NCBI GenBank assembly: GCA_002711105.1
Contig: PAIH01000034.1
Coordinates: 1 to 43,171, forward strand
Length of the DNA: 43,171 nt
Reading direction: 5' to 3'
From: Planctomycetota bacterium
GTDB lineage: Bacteria; Planctomycetota; UBA8108; UBA1146
Shown: in pieces, positions 8,314 to 17,077 of the stretch
How positions within the stretch are numbered: the stretch's first letter is position 1
Layout: each line of letters opens with the position of its first letter
Notes under the pieces: model-generated
Database searches by the model: none
Seen by the model: the letters and a program-made list of their open reading frames with translations, nothing else
What the model was told of the DNA's origin: nothing
Position numbers and translations under genes: made by a program

Positions 8314-8940
8314 TTAGCTGCCACCATCCTGTCCGACCAGGTTGCCTGGCAGATCTCGATCTTCTGGGAGGTCGGCAGCTTCTATTTTACTCACAGAACC
8401 ATCAGCGAAGACAACGATGAAAAAGTCTTCATGATTTTCATCAATACCGTTTTCCTCGTCGACGATGGAGTCGTCACTACTGAGAGGGGTCGTACCTCTT
8501 GCATCGCCCTTTAGCTTCTTGCTTAACCAGGCGTACGAGCAGGTGTCTTCACTCAGCACGAATTTGTCGTCTTCATCTTTTTCAGCTATTTCGTCGAGAG
8601 ACGAAGGGCAGACGAAAGTATCCGGAGGAAGGTCCTCTCCTGATTTGTCTAAAAGCAGGACGTTCAGGGACATGTATGCAGGAGGGCTCTGACCTTTTGC
8701 GATGGGGAAGAACCTATTTTTTGTGTCGGTGAGATAGATGCGGCACGACTGTCCGATGTTTCGGAGGTTGTTGGTACAAGTAACCTCCTTACCTTTTTTC
8801 ATGGCGTTTTGCACTCCAGTTGTCATCAGTGCAGCCAGGGTGCCGATGATTGCGATGACCACTAGCAGTTCGACCAGTGTGAATCCCCCCGATCGTCTCT
8901 TATTCTCCAAGGCGTACTCTTGAGAGGTCTGAATTTTCAT
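8314..8940 (-). CDS. Type IV prepilin-like/pseudopilin protein (planctomycete type)
   Basis: 208 residues. The start reads MKIQTSQEYALENKRRSGG before FTLVELLVVIAIIGTLAAL, a class III prepilin signal: cleavage after Gly19, Glu at +5 of the mature protein, then a hydrophobic assembly helix. The globular part holds four Cys and ends in IVVFADGSVSKIEAADLP, like the DG-containing tail of the large planctomycete family of prepilin-type proteins. AAGGA lies nine bases before the ATG. It is a likely substrate of the prepilin peptidase at 34373. It could be a minor pseudopilin of a secretion system or a surface protein; nothing decides between these. No other pilin gene is adjacent. Confidence 0.9.
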   Translation of the reverse strand: MKIQTSQEYALENKRRSGGFTLVELLVVIAIIGTLAALMTTGVQNAMKKGKEVTCTNNLRNIGQSCRIYLTDTKNRFFPIAKGQSPPAYMSLNVLLLDKSGEDLPPDTFVCPSSLDEIAEKDEDDKFVLSEDTCSYAWLSKKLKGDARGTTPLSSDDSIVDEENGIDENHEDFFIVVFADGSVSKIEAADLPEDRDLPGNLVGQDGGS

Positions 8941-9002
8941 TTCTTCATTTCCTTCCGGATGGGGCTAGACGTTCTGCGCCAAATTTCCGACCGTACAAGG
9001 AC

Positions 9003-9060
9003 CCCAGCGCGTGTCGCTGGGTCGGCCTGGGCCTTCGGGGGTCAGGATCGCCCCGGAAGG
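9003..9060. other. Two hairpins in the divergent intergenic region
   Basis: CCCAGCG (9003-9009) pairs perfectly with CGCTGGG (9015-9021) over a five-base loop. Next to it CCTTCGGGG (9032-9040) pairs with CCCCGGAAGG (9051-9060) with a single bulged G. They lie upstream of the prepilin-like gene (minus strand) and upstream of the promoter at 9106 (plus strand). Neither has a U-tract. They may be part of the 5' leader of the minus-strand transcript or a protein-binding site. The rest of 8941-9300 shows only the promoter at 9106. Confidence 0.4.
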
Positions 9061-9105
9061 ACATGGTAAGTCCAAAAGAAGGCCTTTACCAGTCTGTCGG
9101 GTCCG

Positions 9106-9135
9106 TTGACACCCTAGATGGTCGGTTGCTATGAT
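9106..9135 (+). promoter_or_regulatory. Sigma70-type promoter
   Basis: TTGACA (9106-9111) and TATGAT (9130-9135) are separated by 18 bases: a perfect -35 box and a five-of-six -10 box, the best match seen in any intergenic region here. It points to the gene starting at 9301, which would give a leader of about 160 bases, and probably drives the three genes up to 11604. Confidence 0.6.
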
Positions 9136-9300
9136 TCCTCCTTCTTCGCCACGGATCGGGCCCGCCTCTGGGAGTTCGATTTCGCGCGTGCGATTCCACC
9201 TCGGAAAGAACTCGACCCTGGTCGAGCTGTGTAGAGAACGGGGAGACGTCGAGACCTGATGATTCAGGGCCTCGCGGATGACTCCCAGGGAGGCGAGAGC

Positions 9301-10023
9301 ATGTTGAGCTCAGATTTCAAGAATACGACAAATCGAGCGGGATCGTCCCTTCCTACCGCTTTCGGTTCACGGTCGGCTCTGTGTCTGCTGGTGCTACTGT
9401 TGGCAGCGGTGCCGGTGGTTGCCGTGGTGGCTCAGGATGATCCAGGGATCCCCCGGCTAGAGCTGAAATTTGAGCGCCCCCGTCAGGTCACCATCTTTGG
9501 CGGAAATGGTAATGATCTCCGTCCAGATGGGGTTCCCTATTCTGGTCGTACTTATTGGTACCTACCCTACACCCTCGAGAATAAGAGCGGGCTTGACAGT
9601 ACTTTTTACGTCGGATTGCGAGCCAGTTCTGACAAAAAACGGAAGTACTGCGACATTGCATTGCCCTGGGTAGAGAAGGTCGTAGAGAGGAGAGAAGGCA
9701 AGCCTTTCTTTTCTCGGGTCGATCTACTCAAGAAAAACGGTGCGGCAGACTTGGGTATGGCGATGGCTGCCGGGGAGAAACGAGAGTGTGTCGCAATCTT
9801 CAATGCCATCGATCCTGAAGCCGACAACATTGTTGTTGACGTGCACGGGCTCGTCGATGATATCGAGGTCGAGGAATTACCTGGTGGTAGCCTGAAAATC
9901 ACTGAAAGAGTGGTTCGGATTGAATTCCATCGCCCCGGCGATGAGTTCTTCTCCTCGATGGATACGTTTCGTTTCGAGAAGAAGAGCTGGGTACGTTTGA
10001 CTCACGAATTCCCTGGGTCTTAG
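9301..10023 (+). CDS. Secreted protein of unknown function
   Basis: 240 residues from ATG 9301, chosen because AGGGAGG ends eight bases upstream; the frame is open to 9259 without a ribosome-binding site. A signal peptide with hydrophobic core LCLLVLLLAAVPVVAVVA ends near residue 43, so the mature protein is periplasmic or surface-located. The body is beta-rich with phrases such as YWYLPYTLENKSG and a regular KRECVAIFNAIDPEADNI segment. No cysteine-rich or catalytic pattern is seen. I do not recognise the family. It is followed by a 94-residue cytoplasmic protein and a beta-propeller lipoprotein on the same strand. Confidence 0.75.
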   Translation: MLSSDFKNTTNRAGSSLPTAFGSRSALCLLVLLLAAVPVVAVVAQDDPGIPRLELKFERPRQVTIFGGNGNDLRPDGVPYSGRTYWYLPYTLENKSGLDSTFYVGLRASSDKKRKYCDIALPWVEKVVERREGKPFFSRVDLLKKNGAADLGMAMAAGEKRECVAIFNAIDPEADNIVVDVHGLVDDIEVEELPGGSLKITERVVRIEFHRPGDEFFSSMDTFRFEKKSWVRLTHEFPGS

Positions 10024-10036
10024 GGCTAGGGCAGAA

Positions 10037-10321
10037 ATGAGATCCAGCGGAAGAAGGGCAACCGTAGTGAGCGCGGTGCATCGCGAGTTTCTACGGAAGT
10101 TGTCCGCTCAGGAGCGAACGCTCCTGGTGCTGCGGGAAGAATTGTACGAAGGCTCATGGGACGAGATGAAAGTAGATCTGGAGTCCCGACTCAAGAAAGG
10201 ACCCCACGTCTTTGAACTCTCCGAGATCATCGAGGCGGACATGGAGCGAATCCAACGCCTGGTCTCCTACGAGCAAAGTCATGATATAGATCTCGGGGAA
10301 TACCTCGAAGATGAAGAGTAA
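10037..10321 (+). CDS. Small helical protein of unknown function
   Basis: 94 residues from ATG 10037, 13 bases after the previous stop. It has no signal peptide and no Cys in the body; it is highly charged (Arg/Lys-rich N-terminus, acidic end LGEYLEDEE) with helical phrases such as LSAQERTLLVLREELYEG and MERIQRLVSYEQSHDID. Codon choice matches its neighbours, which supports a real gene. No family is recognised. Its position between two exported proteins suggests only cotranscription. Confidence 0.6.
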   Translation: MRSSGRRATVVSAVHREFLRKLSAQERTLLVLREELYEGSWDEMKVDLESRLKKGPHVFELSEIIEADMERIQRLVSYEQSHDIDLGEYLEDEE

Positions 10322-10386
10322 GAAGAACAGAAACGTTTCGAGAAGTTCCGATCAATTCTCCTGAACGAGAGCGGAGTACAGAGCGC

Positions 10387-11604
10387 ATGAACTCGCGTGT
10401 AGTTCTGGCTGCAATCGCCAGCCTCACCCTGACCATCGTCATCAGCGGCTGTTCCTCGGGTGCGGCGGAGAAGAGTTCTCCTGCGGCGAATCCGATCAAG
10501 CCCGCTGTTTCCAACTCCAATAAGTCTGGTAATGATCCTGTTGGTTTCAGTGATCGTGAAGTTGGCCCGATCGGGCTGAACTTGATCTGGTCATATCATC
10601 ATCCGAACAAGATTCAGCAAGCTTTCGAGGCGAATGGAAATCTCTATCTTGTCTCTGCGACCAAGAGTCATGATCATGTTCTGATGAAAGTGGACGGCGA
10701 GACCGGATTACCACGCTGGACTTACCCTTTGCAGGTACCCCTGCAGTTCGCACCGGTCGTCTACGTCTATCCGGAAGAGTTGAAGAATTCCAATCCGGAC
10801 GAGCTATACATTGTCGAACGCGGTGCTGTCTACTGTATCGATGATCAATTCGGTGCCAGAAACTACAAGATTTTGTGTAATTTCCCCATCTCGACCTCAC
10901 CCGCAGTTGGTCTCGAGTACTTGGTCGTGGGGGGATACGACATGCGTATCTATGGCCTCTCCAAGAAGAACCAGTTTGTGTCCTGGACGTACCTCACCGG
11001 CGGCGGGATCTCTGCCGCTCCGTTGAATAGTGGCTCCCGTTCTTTCGTTGGTAGTGAAGATGGAATGCTCTATGCAGTCATGCTCGGCACTGGTTTCGTG
11101 CGTGGAGACTGCTGGAGTTACAAAACCATGGGAGGAATCGAGGCCACTCCTGCTGTTGCAGGCGAGAGGATCTTCGTTGCCTCCAGGGATACTAAAGTTC
11201 ATTGCATTTCGGATGTGGGCGATGAGGCGTACCTCAATTGGCAGTCTCCTTTGGGACTCCCTGTTCTCGGAAGTCCAATCATCGTTGGAAACTCTCTCTA
11301 TGCGGTTCTTCGAGATGATCGCTATAGTGGCAAACCGGTGCAGGAAGTTGCATGCCTTGATACTGCCGATGGGGCAGAGAGGTGGCGTAAAGAAGATATT
11401 TCCGGCGTCCTGACCGCATCCACCGATCAGGTATGGGTGACCGACAGCGAAAAAAATCTACAGGCACTCAATGCCTCGGATGGATCGTCTCGTTGGAGCC
11501 TGGATGTTTCCGATTGCCTTGAACTTCTAGCACCGGCTTCCGGTGGAACCATCGTGACGGTTTATGCCCAAGGGCTGGTTCAAAGGATAGACAGACGACG
11601 ATGA
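10387..11604 (+). CDS. PQQ-like beta-propeller lipoprotein
   Basis: 405 residues. ATG 10387 is followed by a lipoprotein signal peptide with lipobox ISGC (Cys22), so the mature protein is membrane-anchored. After a Ser/Asn/Lys linker come repeated blades with the PQQ-type pattern: hydrophobic strand, a YAV or YLV strand, then a turn such as D-G-E-T-G or ALNASDGSSRW. Examples are VDGETGLPRWTYPL, LDTADGAERWRKED and LNASDGSSRWSLD. The fold resembles BamB and PQQ dehydrogenase propellers. No cofactor residues are evident, so a scaffold role in the envelope is more likely than an enzyme. It ends 44 bases before the convergent tilS. Confidence 0.85.
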   Translation: MNSRVVLAAIASLTLTIVISGCSSGAAEKSSPAANPIKPAVSNSNKSGNDPVGFSDREVGPIGLNLIWSYHHPNKIQQAFEANGNLYLVSATKSHDHVLMKVDGETGLPRWTYPLQVPLQFAPVVYVYPEELKNSNPDELYIVERGAVYCIDDQFGARNYKILCNFPISTSPAVGLEYLVVGGYDMRIYGLSKKNQFVSWTYLTGGGISAAPLNSGSRSFVGSEDGMLYAVMLGTGFVRGDCWSYKTMGGIEATPAVAGERIFVASRDTKVHCISDVGDEAYLNWQSPLGLPVLGSPIIVGNSLYAVLRDDRYSGKPVQEVACLDTADGAERWRKEDISGVLTASTDQVWVTDSEKNLQALNASDGSSRWSLDVSDCLELLAPASGGTIVTVYAQGLVQRIDRRR

Positions 11605-11647
11605 TGGCCAGCAACGAGTTCGGTTTGATTTTGCGCCAATATTATCG

Positions 11648-13021
11648 TTATTCCTGTCGGGACTCTGGACAGCTGGTCCTTAGCAGATGGTAGCAGAGTT
11701 CATCCACTGAGCAGCGATTGGCGATCGAGACCGACACCATAGCAGCAGCTTCCCTGTCAGCATTGCGATAGCCTGCGAACCAGCGAATCTGTCCGCCCTG
11801 GTCGACTGCTAGCGGCCAGTTCTGGCGGATGCCAGGCGGAACCCCCTGGATTCTGAGCAGCTCCTCAATCGATCCACTTCGACCGGGGATCTTCTCTCCT
11901 TGTTCGAGAGAGCGGATGGTGAGGGGTTCTGAAAATGACGAGAGCCAGCGGACACCGAGCGAATCGGTGGCCGTGTCCGGGCTGATCTGGAATGGCTTCA
12001 GCTGTGGTTCCGGCGTTCCAGTTGCTGGACCGATATGGATCCAACCACCACAACGAATTGCTTTTCTAGCACCGGGAAGTAGCAGCGAAGCGGAACGAGA
12101 TTCTCCAGTAGCGAGTTTTTCCAACGAATTGAGGTGTTCTCGAACCAGGCCACCTTCATCACCGAAGGCTCGCAGAACAGCACTCCTTAGCAGGTCTGCG
12201 ATCTCCGGACCTTCGATGCCGATCCAGCAACCAGGTGGGAGAGAGATGCGTGGGGGCAGAATGTGAGCTTTTGCGAGGCATTTGTCGATACGCGATTGCA
12301 GGATCTCCCAACGTCGTCTCGATTCCACGGAGATGCTCATCAAGCTGGAAACGATGTCTGGATTTTCTCTTTGCAGGGAAGGAATCGTTTCGAGTCGAAG
12401 ACGATTTCTTCGGTAGACATCTGACTGATTGGTAGAGTCTTCCATGCTGGCAAGCTCCGCTCGCTCGAGATGCTGCAAGATTTCTGATTTTCGAATCCCG
12501 AGCAGTGGTCGTGCCAGCTTGATTCCACTGGCTCCGATCTCGGTGACGGGTTCCATTCCGCGCAAACCTCTCAGTCCACATCCGCGAAGCAGATTTCCAA
12601 GTACAGTTTCCGCCTGATCGTCTCCATGTTGCCCGGTGATCACGAGCGGGGCCGAGCGAGCTTTGCAGATGTCAACGTATCGAGCTCTTCGGACTTCCCG
12701 TCCGGCGGTTTCTATCGAGATGGAAGCGGCCAGGGCCTTTTTCTCGACATCCTCGGTGACGATATGGAGGGGAATCCCCAGTTGAGAACAAATCCTGGCG
12801 CAGTGACGAGCATCTCGATCTGCCTCTGCTCCACGGATGCCATGGTGGACGTGGAGAGCTTCCGCTACTGCTCGTCCCTTTGAGCTGTGCGACCATCTGT
12901 TGCACAGTGAGAGGATTGCCACCGAATCAGGACCACCAGAGAGTGCGACGATGAAACGAGGTACTCCGGCAGGAAGCAGCCGGGATAGGGAACCGGAGAC
13001 AGTCGCCTGCAGGGAACTCAT
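11648..13021 (-). CDS. tilS: tRNA(Ile)-lysidine synthase TilS
   Basis: 457 residues. The enzyme joins lysine to C34 of the CAU-anticodon tRNA-Ile so that it reads AUA. The PP-loop motif SGGPDS lies near residue 30; VHHGIRGAEADRDA and ITGQHGDDQAETVLGNLLRG are the other N-type ATP pyrophosphatase signatures. LGIRKSEI and EDSTNQSDVYRRNRLR match the TilS-specific segment. The C-terminal half has the substrate-binding and TilS_C-like region, though divergent. Its ATG shares the sequence ATGA with the stop of the upstream TonB-like gene, so the two are translationally coupled. An essential housekeeping gene. Confidence 0.95.
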   Translation of the reverse strand: MSSLQATVSGSLSRLLPAGVPRFIVALSGGPDSVAILSLCNRWSHSSKGRAVAEALHVHHGIRGAEADRDARHCARICSQLGIPLHIVTEDVEKKALAASISIETAGREVRRARYVDICKARSAPLVITGQHGDDQAETVLGNLLRGCGLRGLRGMEPVTEIGASGIKLARPLLGIRKSEILQHLERAELASMEDSTNQSDVYRRNRLRLETIPSLQRENPDIVSSLMSISVESRRRWEILQSRIDKCLAKAHILPPRISLPPGCWIGIEGPEIADLLRSAVLRAFGDEGGLVREHLNSLEKLATGESRSASLLLPGARKAIRCGGWIHIGPATGTPEPQLKPFQISPDTATDSLGVRWLSSFSEPLTIRSLEQGEKIPGRSGSIEELLRIQGVPPGIRQNWPLAVDQGGQIRWFAGYRNADREAAAMVSVSIANRCSVDELCYHLLRTSCPESRQE

Positions 13022-13842
13022 CGGCGTTGATCCAGAAGGTCGACCCGCAGGTGTAGTTCGACAGGAAGTGTGCCTCCAGCAGGAGGGGCAACCAGCGGAT
13101 TGAGGATGGCGATGGCATCGCGAACTGCGAAGGCATCGAGCTGGACACCGGGGGCAGGTCTCAGAGAGAGGTCATAGATCCAGCCCTCGGCGTCGATGCG
13201 AAATCCGAGCAGAAAGCAGGCATTTTCGTTTCCCTGGTGGATCGTCGTTCCGCCTTGCAGGAGCTGAGAGAGGTTGTTGAGGATCTTCTCCCGGACTTCA
13301 AGCATCAGCCAGCGTTGGCGGGCTTGGTCCTTGAGGGCCGATTTTCGAGCTTGCTCCAGCAGAGCGGTGACTTTTTCTCTGTCGAGGGAGTTTTCTGGCG
13401 GGACATCGAGTGGCTCCGGACTCGCCGGGTTGAGGTCGGAATCGAACTTCTCTTGCAAGAAGATCGGTTCGGGTTGTGCACCAGGTTCAGGTTCGTCTGG
13501 AACCGATTCGGGACGGGGAACTTCGACTACCTCTGGTTCGGCGGGAACAGGAACTTCAGGAGCAGGATCAGGAATGGCCACAACTTCCGGTGGCACGAGA
13601 GTATTTCTGATAACAACTCGCATCGGGGAAGCGGTTTCGCCAGATGCTCCTGGAGTAGGTAGTAACAGCAACGCAACCAGGTGAAGTGACAGAGACAGTA
13701 GAGCGGCATTCTGGAGCAATGCATCGGAATTTCGAGTGGTAGTAATTCCAAAACGTCGAGGCCAGATCTGCCAGCAAAGAGCTGGGATACGACCCAGAGA
13801 CCGAAGTCGAAAAATAGCTGAATCGACGAGCTCTCGAATCAC
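13018..13842 (-). CDS. TonB-family energy-transducer-like protein
   Basis: 274 residues, GTG start (complement of 13840-13842) preceded by AAAGGAG. One transmembrane helix lies near residues 47-65 (ALLSLSLHLVALLLLP), followed by a long Pro/Glu/Val-rich linker (residues 80-135) such as VPVPAEPEVVEVPRP, a helical segment, and a C-terminal domain FRIDAEGWIYDLSLRPAP...LNPLVAPPAGGTLPVEL. This layout (inner-membrane helix, Pro-rich periplasmic spacer, TonB/TolA C-terminal fold) is that of TonB proteins. The tail is divergent from classical TonB. No ExbB or ExbD is nearby. It is two bases from, and coupled to, tilS, and starts 12 bases after the upstream gene. Confidence 0.75.
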   Translation of the reverse strand: MIRELVDSAIFRLRSLGRIPALCWQIWPRRFGITTTRNSDALLQNAALLSLSLHLVALLLLPTPGASGETASPMRVVIRNTLVPPEVVAIPDPAPEVPVPAEPEVVEVPRPESVPDEPEPGAQPEPIFLQEKFDSDLNPASPEPLDVPPENSLDREKVTALLEQARKSALKDQARQRWLMLEVREKILNNLSQLLQGGTTIHQGNENACFLLGFRIDAEGWIYDLSLRPAPGVQLDAFAVRDAIAILNPLVAPPAGGTLPVELHLRVDLLDQRR

Positions 13843-13854
13843 CCGGGAACTCCT

Positions 13855-15513
13855 TTAACGTCCTGTGATTTTCCCCCGAATCCAGTCCTGCTGCAGCTCA
13901 TGCAAGGTATCGGCACCTGTGACCGCGCTCAAGGTTTGCTCCAGACCTTCTTCTGTCAATTGGAGCAAAAGATCGGGAAGTAAGGCGGGCGGCACATCGC
14001 AGATGATCCATTCGATCAGGGAACCGCAGGCGGCCCTGTACAGCTCGTCTTCTATGGCGACCTCGATGTCGAGAAGATCGGTGATTTCGGGCAGATTCCC
14101 GAGCTTGTGGGCACGTTGGAGCAGTTGCAGATCGCGCATACGAGCCAGTTGACCTCTGGAGATGGCACACAGGCCTTCCTCCAGCCAGGGAGGCAACCAA
14201 CGGGATGAGCCGACGATGTTCGCCAGAGCGTTCCGGAACAGTTCCCTGGGCAAGGCATCTTGATCGAGGAAGGGAGCATCAGGGACCAGGTGCAATGTCT
14301 CATCGATCGTTTGGCCATAATGCAGTTCCACCATCCAGCGGGCGGAGTCGGAAGAGAGACCGAGAATCCGTTGCATCTGGTCGTTATTCTCGTGCAAGCG
14401 CACCTCAAGCTGCTGTGGCGGTTTTCCCGGTAGGTTCCAGTCGTGCCAGAATCGATCCTGGTGGTGTTCTATCTGGAGATCGAGATCGGGCGGAGGGGGC
14501 AGAGCACCAGCGAGTTCGTTACTGGCTCTTCTGGACAGATCGTTGCGGATTTCGACCGGAGAGATTTCTTGTCCCACCTCGCCTCGTACTCTATCGAGCT
14601 GAACCGCGCGTTCCGTACCATTGCCGGAGATCTCGGCGATTTTTGCTGCTGCGAGGTAGATGGCCGGCTCCTGGGGCAGAAGTTGACGGGCATGTTCGAT
14701 GGTCAGTCCTTGACCTGAGGTAGAACAATGAACGATGGCGGTCCTGGCGCGAGACAGTAAATCAGGAGCCAGGATCACAGCATCGATCAATAAAGGAGCT
14801 GCACTCTTCAGATCACCGGAATCATGGAGGCGTCGCCCTGCTTCCAGCAGGTTTTCGGCAAGACTCCTGTTCCTTTTCCGTTGTTCGGAAGGAAACTCTT
14901 CGAGCAATCTTCGTATCTTCAATGTCGCTTCCAGTGGCTGGTTGGTCTCGAGAGCAAGATGGATGTCGCTTTCAAATTTCAGCAGTCGATCCTGGCCCTG
15001 ATAGATCTTTTCTCTGACCAACGAATCCCGTACGGAGTTTCCTGGCAGGGTTCGATATTCCTTCCAGAGATTCATAGCGCGTTCCAGTTTTCCTTGATCG
15101 AGGTAACTATCGATCTGGCATAACAAGCTTTCTCGATAAATGGAAAGAATCTCGTTTCGCTGGGAGGAAAGGCGGTACTCGTTACGCAGGAATGGGATCG
15201 CTGAACCTGGATTTCCACCCCGGACCCGTCTTTCACATTCTTCGATCAGGGTTTGACGTGGGTCCATTATGAGAATCGAGGAGATGCGAGATTTGCGAAT
15301 CCACATCTTTCCCTCCGGGACTTGCAGAACCACCTGTTTGCCGTTGTCGGAGAGGACCCGGCCTCTGAGCAAATATCCGTTCTTCAGGCGGAGCTCGTCT
15401 GCAGCGGCTCTACCGCAGCAGAGGCACCCCAGAGCAACCAGGAAAAGGAGCACCAAAAGACGAAATTGGTGCGATCCTATGGTGCGGGAGCAGTTGACGT
15501 GAGCGTCCTGCAA
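13855..15513 (-). CDS. Exported protein with degenerate peptidase-MA-like domain
   Basis: About 552 residues if translation begins at TTG (15511-15513), which has AGAGGA nine bases upstream; GTG at 15531 is an alternative, and the frame stays open to 15741 across the divergent purB start. The signal peptide core is FRLLVLLFLVALGCL. Residues just after it (DELRLKNGYLLRGRVLSD to ISSILIMDP) form a small beta module that recurs in the protein at 26156. A long helical, TPR-like middle follows. The C-terminal part reads LPRELFRNALANIVG then LPPWLEEGLC. The second phrase matches the lPxWlsEGlA signature of gluzincin peptidase-MA domains, but the HExxH that should precede it is RELFR, so zinc binding and catalysis are probably lost. 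Function unknown. Confidence 0.7.
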   Translation of the reverse strand: MQDAHVNCSRTIGSHQFRLLVLLFLVALGCLCCGRAAADELRLKNGYLLRGRVLSDNGKQVVLQVPEGKMWIRKSRISSILIMDPRQTLIEECERRVRGGNPGSAIPFLRNEYRLSSQRNEILSIYRESLLCQIDSYLDQGKLERAMNLWKEYRTLPGNSVRDSLVREKIYQGQDRLLKFESDIHLALETNQPLEATLKIRRLLEEFPSEQRKRNRSLAENLLEAGRRLHDSGDLKSAAPLLIDAVILAPDLLSRARTAIVHCSTSGQGLTIEHARQLLPQEPAIYLAAAKIAEISGNGTERAVQLDRVRGEVGQEISPVEIRNDLSRRASNELAGALPPPPDLDLQIEHHQDRFWHDWNLPGKPPQQLEVRLHENNDQMQRILGLSSDSARWMVELHYGQTIDETLHLVPDAPFLDQDALPRELFRNALANIVGSSRWLPPWLEEGLCAISRGQLARMRDLQLLQRAHKLGNLPEITDLLDIEVAIEDELYRAACGSLIEWIICDVPPALLPDLLLQLTEEGLEQTLSAVTGADTLHELQQDWIRGKITGR

Positions 15514-15653
15514 GGGCGATGATCCTCTCACCGGAGGGACATGCTCTCCGATTGGCCCCGAACAGGGACCATCTGTAGAAATCGGCATTTCAGGGACGTG
15601 ACTGAAGCTCTGATTCCCGAGATTTCCAGATTGGCACGAGAGGCTTCGAACCG

Positions 15654-17072
15654 TTGGATCAAGACCTATACCAGGATCCGGTCGCGCAAAGATACGCCTC
15701 TGTCGAGATGCAGAGCCTGTTCTCTCCGCTTCGCCGAGCACTCACGTGGCGTGACGTGTGGATCGCACTGGCGAAAGTGGAACAGGAAGGGGGGCTTCCC
15801 GTCACCCCCGAGCAAGTCCGCTCGCTGGAACAGGCGCGCGATAAGATAGATCTAGCAAGAGTCGCGCAGATTGAACGCGAGACACGACACGACGTGATGG
15901 CGCACATTCGACATTATGGTGAGGTGGCTCCCGATGCTGCAGGAGTCATCCATCTGGGAGCCACGTCTTGTTTCGTCACGGACAATGCTGACCTGATGAT
16001 TTTGAAGACAGGCCTCTGTAGTGTCCGAGATCGATTACTTCGTGTGATCCATGAGCTCTCATCCTTTTGCCGGGAAAATGCAGCGATTCCAACACTCGGC
16101 TTGACCCATCTTCAACCAGCTCAATTGACTACAGTTGGAAAGAGATCTTCTCTGTGGTTGCAAGATCTTGTTCATTGCTATCGAGAGATCCATGATTTGA
16201 TTGGTGAACTTCCTCTTCGTGGATTGAAGGGAACTACCGGTACTCAGGCATCCTTTCTGCAATTATGTGGAGGAGATGGTTCCAGGGTTGATGCACTGGA
16301 GCAAGCTCTGGCGAAGGAACTCGGTTTCGAGAAGGTTTTTGACTTGTGTGGACAAACCTATCCTCGCCTGTGGGATCATCGTATCGCCTGTCGACTGACG
16401 GACATTTCCATCGCGATGCACAAGGCGGCGACAGATATTCGACTACTTCAGTCCTTCGGAGAGGTGGAGGAACCTTACGAGAAAACTCAGGTGGGATCCT
16501 CGGCGATGCCCTACAAACGCAATCCGATGCGTAGTGAACGAATCTGCTCCCTGTCACGTCACGTGATGACAATTACACCCGGATTGGCTCAACTTGCAGC
16601 AAACCAGTGGCTGGAGCGAACCCTGGACGACAGTGCTCAGCGTCGGATCGCGCTTCCTGGTCTGTTCCTGACCAGCGATGCCATCCTGGTCGCTGCCAGA
16701 AATGTCTTCTCTGGACTCATCGTACACCACCAGGTGATAGAGCGACGAATCGCAGAGCATCTTCCCTTCATGGCCGCGGAAGAGCTTCTGATGGCGGGAG
16801 TCGCCAGAGGCGGTGATCGACAGCAACTGCATGAACGAATTCGAGAGTATTCCTGGAAGGCGAGAGAGGCGGTGCTCAAAGGGGATGAGAATCCTCTCAG
16901 AAGGATGATCGAGGAGGATGATTTCTTCGGCGAAGTCGCATCGAGTCTTCCGCCCTGGGAGCCGCATCGATTTACCGGTAGAGCGGCCGAGCAGACGTTT
17001 CGATATCTCGACGATGTTGTCGATTTGTTACCTCGGCCCGATGAAGACCATCTTACAGAACTCAGGGTTTAG
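15654..17072 (+). CDS. purB: Adenylosuccinate lyase PurB
   Basis: 472 residues. It cleaves SAICAR and adenylosuccinate, releasing fumarate, in purine synthesis. TTG 15654 is the only candidate start upstream of the conserved YQDPVAQRYASVEMQSLFSP segment; AGAGG lies ten bases before it. The next ATG (15708) would remove conserved residues. The fumarase/aspartase-superfamily loop GSSAMPYKRNP is intact, as are HLGATSCFVTDNADL and GLTHLQPAQLTTVGKR with the catalytic His region. It is five bases upstream of rsgA and divergent from the degenerate peptidase-like gene, with overlapping possible 5' ends. Confidence 0.95.
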   Translation: MDQDLYQDPVAQRYASVEMQSLFSPLRRALTWRDVWIALAKVEQEGGLPVTPEQVRSLEQARDKIDLARVAQIERETRHDVMAHIRHYGEVAPDAAGVIHLGATSCFVTDNADLMILKTGLCSVRDRLLRVIHELSSFCRENAAIPTLGLTHLQPAQLTTVGKRSSLWLQDLVHCYREIHDLIGELPLRGLKGTTGTQASFLQLCGGDGSRVDALEQALAKELGFEKVFDLCGQTYPRLWDHRIACRLTDISIAMHKAATDIRLLQSFGEVEEPYEKTQVGSSAMPYKRNPMRSERICSLSRHVMTITPGLAQLAANQWLERTLDDSAQRRIALPGLFLTSDAILVAARNVFSGLIVHHQVIERRIAEHLPFMAAEELLMAGVARGGDRQQLHERIREYSWKAREAVLKGDENPLRRMIEEDDFFGEVASSLPPWEPHRFTGRAAEQTFRYLDDVVDLLPRPDEDHLTELRV

Positions 17073-17077
17073 GTTTT

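Noticed and set aside
15632-15650. Sigma54 promoter suggested by TGGCACG
   Set aside because: The required GC-containing -12 element (TTGC) is not at the correct distance.
15514-15741. N-terminal extension of the degenerate peptidase-like protein
   Set aside because: It would bury the signal peptide inside the chain and overlap the purB coding start.
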